Shown here: piece after piece, positions 1-8,092 of the stretch
How positions within the stretch are numbered: the stretch's first letter is position 1
Layout of the letters: each line of letters opens with the position of its first letter
DNA from: Xanthobacteraceae bacterium
Lineage (GTDB): Bacteria; Pseudomonadota; Alphaproteobacteria; Rhizobiales; Xanthobacteraceae
Direction: 5' to 3'
Length of the DNA stretch: 48,991 nt
NCBI GenBank assembly: GCA_019746135.1
Contig: JAIESI010000051.1
Span: forward strand, 1-48,991
Position numbers and translations under genes: made by a program
Notes under the pieces: generated by a model
The model's input: the letters and a program-made list of their open reading frames with translations, nothing else
The model's database searches: none
What the model was told of the DNA's origin: nothing

Positions 1-356
1 ACCGGCCTGACCGCAAGGTGGCCACCGGGTGCGGCGGTTTCCGCACCAGCGCTTTGCGGCGCTTCACCCTCCTCGAGTTATTTCGAGCGGGCAAGAACGA
101 ACGGCGGCCGGGCGCCGATGATTTCCCGGAGCGTTGACGCTCGCCCGTCGGGCTGTTTGACAAGTGAATCCGTAATGCGCGCGACTCGGGCGGCGCCATC
201 CCTCCCCGCGAGGGGAGGGTCCGCGCGAAGCGCGGGGGTGGGGAGAAGCCGGCGAGATGCGGAGACTTCTCCCCACCCGGCCGCTCGCTCACGCTCGCGT
301 CCACCCTCCCCTCGCGGGGAGGGACGAGACCACCGATGCCGCGAGTGCTGCGGCCC
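1..356. other. Intergenic region at left edge, no supported gene
   Basis: I find no convincing gene here. The short open frames have atypical composition and no family resemblance. The stretch holds a 10-bp palindrome (GGTGGCCACC, 17-26), a small hairpin (GGTGCGG at 28-34 pairing with CCGCACC at 41-47) and a larger inverted-repeat element annotated separately at 198-324. It lies downstream of the leftward chemoreceptor gene, so part of it may act as that gene's terminator. Confidence 0.6.
198..324. repeat. Large intergenic inverted repeat
   Basis: Two self-palindromic blocks, CCCTCCCC-GCGA-GGGGAGGG near 201-219 and CCCTCCCC-TCGC-GGGGAGGG at 304-323, flank a second pair of arms: GGGGTGGGGAGAAG (about 235-248) and CTTCTCCCCACCC (266-278). 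The whole can fold into one long cruciform of about 125 bp. It is non-coding, follows the stop of the leftward MCP gene, and resembles the GC-rich palindromic intergenic elements of Bradyrhizobium-type genomes. Mobility is inferred from form only. Confidence 0.75.
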
Positions 357-2330
357 TTAGAACTCCGCAAACTCCGGCGCAGCCTTCGCCGCCGCGGCCG
401 AGCCGCCCTGCATGCGCCGCGCGCCGTTCGTCAGGCTGCTGAACGGCGATGACGCCAGCACCGCGGTGCTGGATTTCACCGGCGCGGGCGCTGCCCGCTC
501 GCCGCCGCCGTCGCCGAGCCGGAACACGCCGACGCTGCGGCTCATCGCCGCCGACTGCTGCTGCAGGTTCTTCGCCGTCGCGGCGTTCTGCTCGACCAGC
601 GCCGAGTTCTGCTGCGTGACCTCGTCCATCTGGCTCAGCGCCTTGTTGACCTGATCGATGCCGCCGGCCTGCTCGGCGCTGGCGCTGGCGATGTCGGAGA
701 CGACGGTCACCACGCTCTCGATCGAGGCGACGATCTCCTTCAGCGACTCGCCCGCCCGGTTGACCAGCTCGACGCCGTCCTTGACCTGGCTGTTCGAGGT
801 GGTGATCAGGTCCTTGATGTCTTTCGCCGCCTGCGAGGAGCGCTGCGCGAGGCTTCGCACCTCCGAGGCCACCACGGCGAAGCCGCGGCCCGCGTCGCCC
901 GCGCGTGCGGCTTCAACCGCCGCATTCAAGGCGAGCAGGTTGGTCTGCCGGGCGATCTCGTCGATCACGCCGATGATGTCGGAAATCTGCCGTGACGACC
1001 CGTCGATCCGCGACATTGCGCTGATCGCCTGCGACACCACCTCGCCGCCGCGGGTGGCGACGTCGCGGGTGCCGGCGGCGGACTGGTTGGCCTGCTGGGC
1101 GTTCTCGGCGTTCTTTTTCACCGTCGCCGAGATCTGCTCCATCGACGCCGAGGTCTCTTCGAGGCTCGCGGCCTGCTCCTCGGTGCGCTGCGACAGGTCG
1201 GTGGTGGCGGTGGCGATTTCGGTCGCGGCGCTCGCGACCTCGCTGGTCGACACCGAGATCGCGCCGATCGTCTCCTTCAGCTGCGCGATGGCGCGGTTGA
1301 AATCGTCCCGGATCCGCTTGTACTCGTCGGTGAAGCCGTCGCGGAGCTGGAACGAGAGGTCGCCGTTCGCAAGCTTGCCGAGACCGTCGGCGAGCGCGCT
1401 GAATGCCTGCGCCTGCTCGCGCGCTTTCATCGCCTGCTGTTCGGCTGCGCGCGCCTGTTCCGCCGCGGCCTTGGCCTGGGCGGCCGCCTCGGCTTCGGCC
1501 TCGGCCTTCTGGCGGCGCAAGGTCTCGTCGGCCTCGTGCTTCGCCTTCTCTTCGGCCTTCAACTTGAAGCCTTCGACCGCCTGCGCGATCTCGCCGACCT
1601 CGTCCTTGCGGCCGAGGCCCGGCAGGACGACGTCGAAATTGCCCTTGGCGAGCTCACCCATGGCGCCGGTCAGCGCGCGCAACGGCCGCACGATGCTGAA
1701 CTGGGCGAGCACGAAGGCGAGCCCGATCGCGAGCGCCAGCGCAAGGCTGGTGACGGAGAGCGAAATCGCGATGGTGCGGTTGGTCTGCTCGGTCGCGGCG
1801 CTTGATGCCGTCAAGAGCTGCTTTTCCAGCTCATCGGCGATGGCCTGGGCCTGCCGGCGCAACGCCGTCGTCCGGGGGATCAGCGTCGCAGCGAGCATGC
1901 GCGCCTCGTCGTGCCGGCCGGCAAGCTTGGCCTCGCGGATCGCGGCATAGTCGTCCTCGATCATCCGCTCGTAGCCCTTCACCACCTGGGCAAAGCGGGG
2001 GCCGAAGACCGGCGCAAGCTTCGCGATGCCGTCGGCGATCTCGACGACCCGCCTGCCGTTGCCCATGATCTCGCCGTCGGTGTTCTTGATCGCCGTCGCA
2101 TCGTTTTCGGCGGTCAGCCGCCAGCTCAACCGGCCGAAGTTCTGCAATATCTCCTGGAGCCGGATCGCGTCGCGCAATGCCATCGCGTCCTTTTCGATCA
2201 GCACGGAGTAGCTGTCGTCGATCTGCCGCATCTGGCTGGTGGCGAACCAGGTGGTGCCGCCGACGAAGAGCACAACGACGGCGAAGCAGAGCAGAATCTT
2301 GTAGAGCGTCTTGATGTTGGAGAATTTCAT
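357..2330 (-). CDS. Methyl-accepting chemotaxis protein (chemoreceptor 1)
   Basis: A 657-residue transmembrane chemoreceptor that passes ligand signals to CheA/CheW. TM1 lies at about residues 12-30, a helical periplasmic four-helix-bundle-like sensor at 31-186, TM2 at 187-209, then HAMP, an alanine/glutamate/lysine-rich coiled coil, and the MCP signalling domain with the conserved hairpin tip ([20 protein letters not shown]). The C-terminus reads EFAEF, which fits the x-aromatic-x-x-aromatic CheR/CheB tether pattern that chemoreceptor 2 lacks. The ATG at 2330 was chosen over longer frames because AGGA precedes it and TM1 begins at once. It stands alone at the left edge; CheW is about 36 kb away. 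Confidence 0.95.
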   Translation of the reverse strand: MKFSNIKTLYKILLCFAVVVLFVGGTTWFATSQMRQIDDSYSVLIEKDAMALRDAIRLQEILQNFGRLSWRLTAENDATAIKNTDGEIMGNGRRVVEIADGIAKLAPVFGPRFAQVVKGYERMIEDDYAAIREAKLAGRHDEARMLAATLIPRTTALRRQAQAIADELEKQLLTASSAATEQTNRTIAISLSVTSLALALAIGLAFVLAQFSIVRPLRALTGAMGELAKGNFDVVLPGLGRKDEVGEIAQAVEGFKLKAEEKAKHEADETLRRQKAEAEAEAAAQAKAAAEQARAAEQQAMKAREQAQAFSALADGLGKLANGDLSFQLRDGFTDEYKRIRDDFNRAIAQLKETIGAISVSTSEVASAATEIATATTDLSQRTEEQAASLEETSASMEQISATVKKNAENAQQANQSAAGTRDVATRGGEVVSQAISAMSRIDGSSRQISDIIGVIDEIARQTNLLALNAAVEAARAGDAGRGFAVVASEVRSLAQRSSQAAKDIKDLITTSNSQVKDGVELVNRAGESLKEIVASIESVVTVVSDIASASAEQAGGIDQVNKALSQMDEVTQQNSALVEQNAATAKNLQQQSAAMSRSVGVFRLGDGGGERAAPAPVKSSTAVLASSPFSSLTNGARRMQGGSAAAAKAAPEFAEF

Positions 2331-2631
2331 GGCTCGGTCCTGGGAGGGATGCGGTGGGGACGCTCCAGGACAGCCAAGGGTCGGCTCATGGGGCATGAGC
2401 CCCATCAGATCGATGAGCCATAGCTTCGGCCGGCTGGAAGAACACAGAAGACGCCTCGGTATTTTCGTAGCGATTCTCGGTTAACGCCCGGTAAAAGACG
2501 GCATGCGCGCTATTGTCACAACCGGAAATTGCCAAACGCGCGCAGGGTGGGCAAAGGCGCGAAGCGCCGTAGCCGTCCGAAGGACGGCGTCGCTTCGCTC
2601 GCCTATGCCCACGTCGGGCGTCACAAAAAAT
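2331..2631. other. Intergenic region between MCP and Bug receptor
   Basis: Both neighbours read leftward, so this is the MCP upstream region and the Bug receptor downstream region. The only structure I can defend is the inverted repeat at 2547-2612. No clear -35/-10 or sigma-28 promoter for the MCP was recognised, and no gene is supported. Confidence 0.5.
2547..2612. repeat. Intergenic inverted repeat with nested hairpins
   Basis: Outer arms GTGGGCAAAGGCG and CGCCTATGCCCAC enclose nested palindromes (GGCGCGAAGCGCC and CCGTCCGAAGGACGG). It lies just past the stop of the leftward Bug gene and could terminate it, but its form is that of a dispersed palindromic element. Confidence 0.7.
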
Positions 2632-3591
2632 CTACCGCGGCTGAAAACCCGACTCCTCGATCAGCTTCTTGCCGCTGGCGCGCTGGCTCAGGATGTACGC
2701 GCCGAACTGCTCCGGCGTGTCGAACACCGGCACGATGCCGATGTCGATCAGCCGCCGCTGGCGGAACGACGCATCGTTGCCGATCGCCACGATCTCCTCG
2801 TGCAGCCTCTTGATCGCGTCCTTCGGCGTGCCGGCCGGCGCGACGAAGCCGAAATAGACCGGCGCAAGGTTGGGGAAGCCCAGCTCCTTCAGCGTCGGCA
2901 CGTCGGGGAACAGCGGCGAGCGCGTCTCCGAATCGACCGCGAGCGCCTTCACCGCGCCGCTCCGGATATGCGGGAGGAAGTTCGGCAGGCCGACGATCGC
3001 GACCGGCGTCGTGCCGGTGAGCAGCCCCGTGACCATGTCGCTGCCGCCGCGCGAGGGCACCATGACGATGTCGGCCCCGGTCGACTTCTTCCAGTTCTCG
3101 AAGGTGATCTGCATCGGGATCGCCAGCACGCTGTAGCTCAGCGTGCCGGGCTTGCTCTTCGAGAGCGCCGCAAGTTCGGCGAGCGAGTTCACCCCGAGCG
3201 CGCTCGACACCACCAGCACCTGGGTGTTGATGAAGCAGTTGGTGATCGGCTCGAAATCCTTCGCCGGATTGTAGGGGATCGACTTGTAGGTGAACTCGTT
3301 CAGCGTCAGCACCTCGTTCGGCAGGATGCAGATGTTGTAGCCGTCGTTCGCCGCTTCGGCGCAGGCGCGGCCGGCGATGTTCATGCCGCCGCCGGAGCGG
3401 TTTTCCACAACGATCGGCTGGCCGAGCCGTTTCTGCATCTCCTCGCCGAGCGCGCGCACGAAAATGTCGCTGGTGCCGCCGGCGCTGTTCGCGGTGATGA
3501 CGCGGATCGGCTTGTTCGGATAGCCCTGTGCGTAGGTTTGGCCGGCCAAAATAAAAAGGGCCAACAGCGTTATCGCAAAGTGTCTCACCAC
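2632..3591 (-). CDS. Bug/TctC-family periplasmic solute receptor 1
   Basis: A 319-residue secreted receptor of the tripartite tricarboxylate transporter (Bug) family, which binds small carboxylates or amides in the periplasm. A signal peptide with an AQTYA-Q-like cleavage site near residue 21 precedes YPNKPIRVITANSAGG, the N-terminal strand and ligand loop typical of the family. GQPIVVENRSGGG and the aromatic/proline-rich C-terminus also fit. The start codon is GTG; a second in-frame GTG at 3588 sits better behind the AGGAG. No TctA/TctB gene is nearby. It is last in a leftward unit with an amidohydrolase, an LLM monooxygenase and an oxidoreductase, suggesting it captures their substrate. The ligand is unknown. 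Confidence 0.93.
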   Translation of the reverse strand: MVRHFAITLLALFILAGQTYAQGYPNKPIRVITANSAGGTSDIFVRALGEEMQKRLGQPIVVENRSGGGMNIAGRACAEAANDGYNICILPNEVLTLNEFTYKSIPYNPAKDFEPITNCFINTQVLVVSSALGVNSLAELAALSKSKPGTLSYSVLAIPMQITFENWKKSTGADIVMVPSRGGSDMVTGLLTGTTPVAIVGLPNFLPHIRSGAVKALAVDSETRSPLFPDVPTLKELGFPNLAPVYFGFVAPAGTPKDAIKRLHEEIVAIGNDASFRQRRLIDIGIVPVFDTPEQFGAYILSQRASGKKLIEESGFQPR

Positions 3592-3620
3592 TTACTCCTT
3601 CAAAACGCTCCGTCTTCGAC

Positions 3621-3735
3621 CCGTCATCCTGAGCAGCCCGCCGAAGGCGGGCCTCGAAGGATGAGCGGCCTCTGTGCCGCAACGTCCGGGCCGTCGCCCT
3701 TCGAGGCTCGCTGCGCTCGCACCTCAGGGTGACGG
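3621..3735. repeat. Intergenic palindromic repeat (CCGTCATCCTGAG type)
   Basis: Outer arms CCGTCATCCTGAG (3621-3633) and CTCAGGGTGACGG (3723-3735) pair with one mismatch. Inner arms around GCCTCGAAGGATGAG and CCCTTCGAGGC also pair, and a small GCCCGCCGAAGGCGGGC hairpin sits inside. It separates the amidohydrolase from the downstream Bug gene, so it may split or attenuate the unit. The form matches dispersed repeats common in Bradyrhizobium-like genomes. Confidence 0.8.
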
Positions 3736-3772
3736 AGATAGTGTACCCGAGCTGCGAGAACAGACAGTGCCA

Positions 3773-4735
3773 TCAACTCAACTTCAACAACCGCCGCGCA
3801 TTGCCCCAGAAGATCTTCTCCTTGTCGGCGGCCGGGATGTTCAGGTCCTGCACCAGCTTGATCGCGCGCGGCTTGAGCGAGGTGAGCGGCGGCGCGTCGG
3901 AGCCGTAAAGCACATGGTCGGGACCGAGCCATTCCAGCACCATCTTCACCGCAGGCGGGTTGTAGCAGACCGTGTCCATGTACATCATCTTCATGTATTC
4001 GCTGGGCTTCTTCCTGATCTTCATCGGCTTGTAGGGACCAAGGAAGAACGCCTCGTCCTGCAGCTCGTAGGCATAGTCCATCCGGCTGATGGTCTCGCAG
4101 ATGCCGCCGCCGCCGTGCGAGGCGACGATCTTCAGCTTCGGAAAGTCTTCGAGGATGCCGCGCACGATCATCCGGCCGAGCGCGAGGCAGAGATCGAACG
4201 GCCGGCCGATGCTGGAGGCGAGCCGGTACTCCTTCATCCGCTCCTCGCCGAAGCCGAGATGCGGCGGATGGATCATCACCGGCACGTCGAGGTCCTGCAC
4301 CAGCTCCCAGAACGGCCGCGCCTCGTCGTCGTCCGGATACTGGCCCTTGTGGCTCGAGTGGATGAAGACGCCCTTGAGGCCGCATTGCCTGATCGCGCGC
4401 TCGGTCTCCTTGATGAAGGCCGGCCCCCGGCACGGCAGGATCGTCGCGAACGAATAGAGCATGCCCTTGTGGTCCTGCTGCACCTTGGCGGCATAGTCGG
4501 TCCATGCCTGCACCGACTTCAGCTCCTCGTTGTCGCGCTTGCCCTTGAGATAGTGCGCGGCGTTGCTGACCACGCTGATGTCGATGTTGTTCTCCTTGTG
4601 CGCGCGGACGAAGTTCTCCAGCACCATCGGGCAGCCGCGCTCGCCCCACGAGGGACCGGTGTTGCCGTCCCAGGTGCGCAGGTCGTCGGCCGCTTCTTCG
4701 GGCGTGTAGATATGGGAATGCCAGTCAAGGATCAT
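3773..4735 (-). CDS. Amidohydrolase family protein (ACMSD-like, COG2159)
   Basis: A 320-residue metal-dependent hydrolase or decarboxylase of the amidohydrolase-2 type. The N-terminal HxH metal site is visible in ILDWHSHIYTPEEA (residues 2-15). Later metal or acid positions are in the MIHPPH segment, in VASHGGGG, and in YGSDAPPLTS near residue 280. The length is normal. No signal peptide, so it is cytoplasmic. It sits 55 bp after the LLM monooxygenase gene and ahead of a Bug receptor, which suggests it acts on a ring-cleavage or amide product in the same pathway. The start has a weak ribosome site but matches the family N-terminus. The substrate cannot be named. Confidence 0.88.
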   Translation of the reverse strand: MILDWHSHIYTPEEAADDLRTWDGNTGPSWGERGCPMVLENFVRAHKENNIDISVVSNAAHYLKGKRDNEELKSVQAWTDYAAKVQQDHKGMLYSFATILPCRGPAFIKETERAIRQCGLKGVFIHSSHKGQYPDDDEARPFWELVQDLDVPVMIHPPHLGFGEERMKEYRLASSIGRPFDLCLALGRMIVRGILEDFPKLKIVASHGGGGICETISRMDYAYELQDEAFFLGPYKPMKIRKKPSEYMKMMYMDTVCYNPPAVKMVLEWLGPDHVLYGSDAPPLTSLKPRAIKLVQDLNIPAADKEKIFWGNARRLLKLS

Positions 4736-4790
4736 GCAATCAGTCCAGCTTGTCGTTGAAAGTGCCGCCCCGCCAAAACGTCAGTCGAAT

Positions 4791-5933
4791 TCAGCCTTGC
4801 CGCACGCCCAGCCTCGCGAGGCGCGGCAGCACCTCGTCGCGGAAGAACGGCAGCTCGTCGAGATAGTTGATCATCGAGAAAGCAATGCCGCGGATGCCGC
4901 CGCGGCTCAGATACGCCAGTTCCTCGGCGACGTGATCGGCGGAGCCTACGAACGGATAGCCGCCGATCGCGCGTGAGGCGAAATATTCGCGCTTCTTCTT
5001 GTACTCCGCCTCGCCGACCGTCTGCGGCGTGATGTTCTTGATCGACAGCATGCCGTCGACCGTGCCCCAGTCGGCCTGCTCGATGATGGCATAGCGGTAA
5101 TAGTCCTCGGCCTCCTTCTGCGTCGGCCGGCAGATCACCTGGCCGACGGTAAAGACCTCGATCTCGCGGCCGAGCGCCGCCGCCTCGCCCTTGATGCCTT
5201 CGACCATCTTCTTCATCACCTCGACGCCGCCCTTGCGCGACTCCGAGGTGGCGGTGAAGTAGGCGTCGCAATTGCGCATCGCGAAGGCCTGGCCCGGCCC
5301 CGACGAGCCCGCGTTCATGATCAACGGCCGCGTGCCGCCAAAGGGCTTGGGCTTGGCGCGGACCTTTTTCAGCTTGATGTGCGCGCCGTCGAAGTCGAAG
5401 TCTTCCTCCGGGCCCCAGGCCTTCTTGATCGCGTTGATCCAGTCCTGCGCATAGGCGTACTTGTCTTCATGCTCGCGCTGGGTGACGCCGAACATCTCGA
5501 ACTCGCCCTCGTTCCAGCCGGCGACGATGTTCAGCCCGAAGCGGCCTTCGCCGACGTGGTCGGCGGTGACGCACTGCTTGGCGGCAATGATCGGGTGGAA
5601 CAGCGGCGCGTGCACCGTGCCGAACACGGTGATGCGCTCAGTGTGGGCCAGAAGGCCGGTCGCCCAGGTGATGGTTTCGAGCGACTCGCCGTGCATGTCG
5701 GTCTCGCCGCCATAGCCCTTCCAGCGGCCGATCGGCAGGATGAAATCCATGCCGGCCTTGTCGGCCATCTGCGCCAGCGCCAGGCAGTCCTCCCAGCTCG
5801 CCGACCAGCGCTCCGGCACCTTGGTCGGCGCGCGGCCCGAGGAGCAGTTGACGCCGAACAGGCCGAGCTTGAGCGCGTTCGCATTGTGCATGTCGAGGCG
5901 CGCGCGCTGCGACGAGGCGGGGCGGTCGAGCAA
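4791..5933 (-). CDS. LLM-class flavin-dependent monooxygenase (RutA/SsuD-like)
   Basis: A 380-residue TIM-barrel enzyme of the bacterial luciferase-like family, which uses reduced FMN and oxygen to oxidise small substrates such as pyrimidines, sulfonates or sulfones. GRFGLNIVAGWNEGEFEMFG (about 143-162) is the family core found in RutA, and the GSSGPGQAFA segment is the flavin phosphate loop. A TTG start at 5933 is preferred over the ATG at 5891: GGAGGAA lies 7 bases before the TTG, while nothing similar precedes the ATG. No reductase partner lies next to it. The order oxidoreductase, monooxygenase, amidohydrolase, Bug receptor suggests a catabolic unit. Family assignment is strong, substrate unknown. 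Confidence 0.92.
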   Translation of the reverse strand: MLDRPASSQRARLDMHNANALKLGLFGVNCSSGRAPTKVPERWSASWEDCLALAQMADKAGMDFILPIGRWKGYGGETDMHGESLETITWATGLLAHTERITVFGTVHAPLFHPIIAAKQCVTADHVGEGRFGLNIVAGWNEGEFEMFGVTQREHEDKYAYAQDWINAIKKAWGPEEDFDFDGAHIKLKKVRAKPKPFGGTRPLIMNAGSSGPGQAFAMRNCDAYFTATSESRKGGVEVMKKMVEGIKGEAAALGREIEVFTVGQVICRPTQKEAEDYYRYAIIEQADWGTVDGMLSIKNITPQTVGEAEYKKKREYFASRAIGGYPFVGSADHVAEELAYLSRGGIRGIAFSMINYLDELPFFRDEVLPRLARLGVRQG

Positions 5934-6015
5934 GACAGGTTCCTCCGGCGGTTGTTGGGGGGAAATCTAGCAGCCTGGATAAATCCCTCCACTCCCATTC
6001 TGCAATGCTGCCACG

Positions 6016-6150
6016 CGTGTCCCGGGCGCAGCGCAGCACGAAGTGATGCGCTGCAGACCCGGGACCGTTCCACAGGCGGTGTCCGGAACGGTCCCGGATC
6101 AGCGGTGCACCGCTCCGCTGCGCTACGCGCTGCACCGCATCCGGGACACG
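6016..6150. repeat. Long palindromic dispersed repeat, family A copy 1
   Basis: The ends CGTGTCCCGGG (6016-6026) and CCGGGACACG (6141-6150) are inverted copies. A nested perfect pair, GGGACCGTTCC (6061-6071) and GGAACGGTCCC (6085-6095), lies inside. Related copies lie at 9418-9564, 34341-34512 and 43333-43492. It occupies most of the gap between the SAF-domain oxidoreductase and the LLM monooxygenase. Confidence 0.85.
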
Positions 6151-6156
6151 GCCCTG

Positions 6157-7506
6157 CTAAGCGTTGGGCCTTGCGAATGCGGCTTCCATCTCGCGGCGGA
6201 CGCGGACAGCCGTGTCGTTCGGGTCATAGTCCACGTCCGACCATTTCAGGCGCACGCCCTCCATCACGTCGCGCTTGAGCCTGACGTTCTGCGCAAGGCC
6301 CAGCGGGAAGTAGCCCTGCTGCAGCGACACGTCGGCCGGCGTCTGCTTGCCCCAGACGCAGAAGCCGCCCTCGCCGTCGAGCGTCTCGCCGGCCTTGAGG
6401 TCACGCTTGGCGGTCGCGGCCACATCCGAGCGGAAGCCGGTCGGCGCGCCGGTTGGCTCGTTCCGCAGCGCCGCGCTCGCGACCGAGATGCCGAGCTCGA
6501 GTCCGATCATGTGGATCGGCCGGTAGAGCGCAGCGTAGCGGCCGGACTTGTCCGGCAGCATCGCGTACTCCTTGAAGCATTGCCGCGCGTAGTCGGTCTC
6601 GCCTTCGATCACCACGTAGGTGCCGAGCGCGAGATGATGCGGGACGTCGCGGCCGTCGCGATAGACCGAGGACGCGACCTCGGTCACGCCCTCCTTCTCC
6701 AGCGCGCCGCCCGCGCTTTTCGGCTTGCAAACTTCGGCAAGCTCGAAGCGGGTTGCCGGCGGAAAGCCCAGGCCCTCGCTCTGCGGCACCAGGCCTGTGG
6801 CGTTGCACACCGCGGTCATCTCGATGCCCGACTTGGTGCCGTCGACGAACGAGTTGAACATCTTCGGATTGATCGACGTGCGGTCGGCGATGTTCAGGTA
6901 CTTGTCGAGAATGTCCCAGACATTGTCGGGATTGGAGCGATGGTAGTGCGGCTCGTAGCGGGTGCCCTTGCCGGCCGCGACCACCTTGAAGCCCGCGGCG
7001 CGCGCCCAGTCGACATGCTCGCAGATCAGCGCCGGCTGATCGCCCCAGGCGAGGCTGTAGACCACGCCCGCGGCCCTGGCCTTGCGCGCGAGCAAGGGGC
7101 CGGCGACCGCGTCGGCCTCGACGTTGACCATGACGATGTGCTTGCCGTGCTCGATGGTCTTCAGCGCATGGACGATGCCGGCCTCGGGGATGCCGGTGGC
7201 TTCGACGATGACCTCGATGCCGGGATGCTTGATGACGGACTCGGCGTCCGCAGTGACATGGGTGCCGCGCTTCTTCAATCCATCGTCGAGCGACGCCGCG
7301 GCGAATTGCGCGGCGGGCCAGCCGGCGGTCGCAAGCTGGCTCTTCGCGCGATCGACGTTGAGATCGGCCACAGCAACGACGTGCAGGCCGCGCGTGAGGC
7401 GGGCCTGCGACAGGAACATGGTTCCGAATTTTCCCGCGCCGATCAGGCCGACGGTGACGGGGCGGCCGGCCGCGTCGCGTTCCAGGAGCAGGGAGTGCAG
7501 GTTCAT
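6157..7506 (-). CDS. NAD(P)-dependent oxidoreductase with C-terminal SAF domain (homoserine dehydrogenase-like)
   Basis: A 449-residue protein. The N-terminal Rossmann fold shows VGLIGAGKFGTMF (about 18-30) and ADLNVDRA, followed by a homoserine-dehydrogenase-like catalytic middle. Near residues 360-410 a SAF-type module (AATAKRDLKAGETLDGEGGF) appears. This architecture matches the COG4091 family, often misnamed as flagellar FlgA-like because of the SAF domain. No exact reaction is established, so I call only NAD(P)-linked oxidation or reduction. It is the first gene of the leftward unit with the LLM monooxygenase, separated from it by a palindromic repeat. The start has no strong ribosome site. 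Confidence 0.85.
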   Translation of the reverse strand: MNLHSLLLERDAAGRPVTVGLIGAGKFGTMFLSQARLTRGLHVVAVADLNVDRAKSQLATAGWPAAQFAAASLDDGLKKRGTHVTADAESVIKHPGIEVIVEATGIPEAGIVHALKTIEHGKHIVMVNVEADAVAGPLLARKARAAGVVYSLAWGDQPALICEHVDWARAAGFKVVAAGKGTRYEPHYHRSNPDNVWDILDKYLNIADRTSINPKMFNSFVDGTKSGIEMTAVCNATGLVPQSEGLGFPPATRFELAEVCKPKSAGGALEKEGVTEVASSVYRDGRDVPHHLALGTYVVIEGETDYARQCFKEYAMLPDKSGRYAALYRPIHMIGLELGISVASAALRNEPTGAPTGFRSDVAATAKRDLKAGETLDGEGGFCVWGKQTPADVSLQQGYFPLGLAQNVRLKRDVMEGVRLKWSDVDYDPNDTAVRVRREMEAAFARPNA

Positions 7507-7606
7507 GCCGGGAGCTTATCGCAATCGCTCGAATGCGGTCAGGCGGTCCCGTCGCGGAACCGGCCCGGCGCGGCGGTCGTTATCCCACCAAACGCAGGAG
7601 GTCCTC

Positions 7607-7768
7607 ATGGGCTTTGGTGCTCGCGCCGACGACTGGCATGCCGGCAATCCGAAGGTCCACCCCGTCCTCTGGATCGTCTCGATCATCGGAATGGCGGCGC
7701 TCGCCATCGTCGTCGCCGGGTGGATCGGCGGTTACCTGAACGGCGACGGTTCGCCGTACCTCAGCTAG
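7607..7768 (+). CDS. Small single-pass membrane protein
   Basis: A 53-residue protein with a strong ribosome site (AGGAGG, 6 bases before the ATG). A polar N-terminus (residues 1-20) is followed by one hydrophobic helix (about 21-41, LWIVSIIGMAALAIVVAGWI) and a short polar tail ending GSPYLS. No family is recognised. It is divergent from the SAF oxidoreductase gene and ends 15 bp before the convergent 76-residue gene. The ribosome site and clean hydrophobic pattern make it likely to be real despite its size. Confidence 0.75.
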   Translation: MGFGARADDWHAGNPKVHPVLWIVSIIGMAALAIVVAGWIGGYLNGDGSPYLS

Positions 7769-7783
7769 CCGCTATTGAGCGTC

Positions 7784-8014
7784 TTAAGCGGCCGCGAGAA
7801 CGGCCTTCTTAACGGCCGAGGGCAACGCAATCGGGCGAAAGAAACTCTTCGGATAGAGATAATCATCGCCCGATTCATCGACGATACGAAGCAAGCCCTT
7901 TTTCTCGGCCGCTGGATCGCGCAGCGTCACATAAATCTTTCGCTTCTCCAGCGAGGCTGGATAGTCCTCGTTGTTGATGCACACCACGAGTTGTTTTGCT
8001 TGCGTCTTGGCCAT
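7784..8014 (-). CDS. Conserved small protein of unknown function (76 aa)
   Basis: This small acidic/basic protein carries CINNEDYPASLEKRKIY followed by LLRIVDESGDDYLYP. I recognise that pattern from a widespread uncharacterised bacterial family of about 70-80 residues. No signal peptide or membrane segment is present. ATG at 8014 (MAKTQAK) is preferred to the in-frame GTG at 8020. It is monocistronic, lying between the MetE-like gene and a convergent small membrane protein gene. Function unknown. Confidence 0.85.
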   Translation of the reverse strand: MAKTQAKQLVVCINNEDYPASLEKRKIYVTLRDPAAEKKGLLRIVDESGDDYLYPKSFFRPIALPSAVKKAVLAAA

Positions 8015-8092
8015 GACCACTGTGCTTCAAAGCAAAAACTAGCAGGCTCCCCGCTCGATAGCCACAAGTTCCAACAGGCGCCAGCCACGCCG

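Noticed and set aside
120-170. Remnant of a coding gene near the left edge (ISRSVDARPSG-like translation)
   Set aside because: Too short, no ribosome site, and no family recognised; it may be part of an intergenic element.
6016-6150. Insertion sequence or integron attachment site
   Set aside because: No transposase, integrase or target duplication is visible; it is a non-coding palindromic repeat related to others in the window.
6043-7812. 589-codon plus frame over the SAF oxidoreductase
   Set aside because: Shadow frame running through the repeat and a real small gene; no motif.
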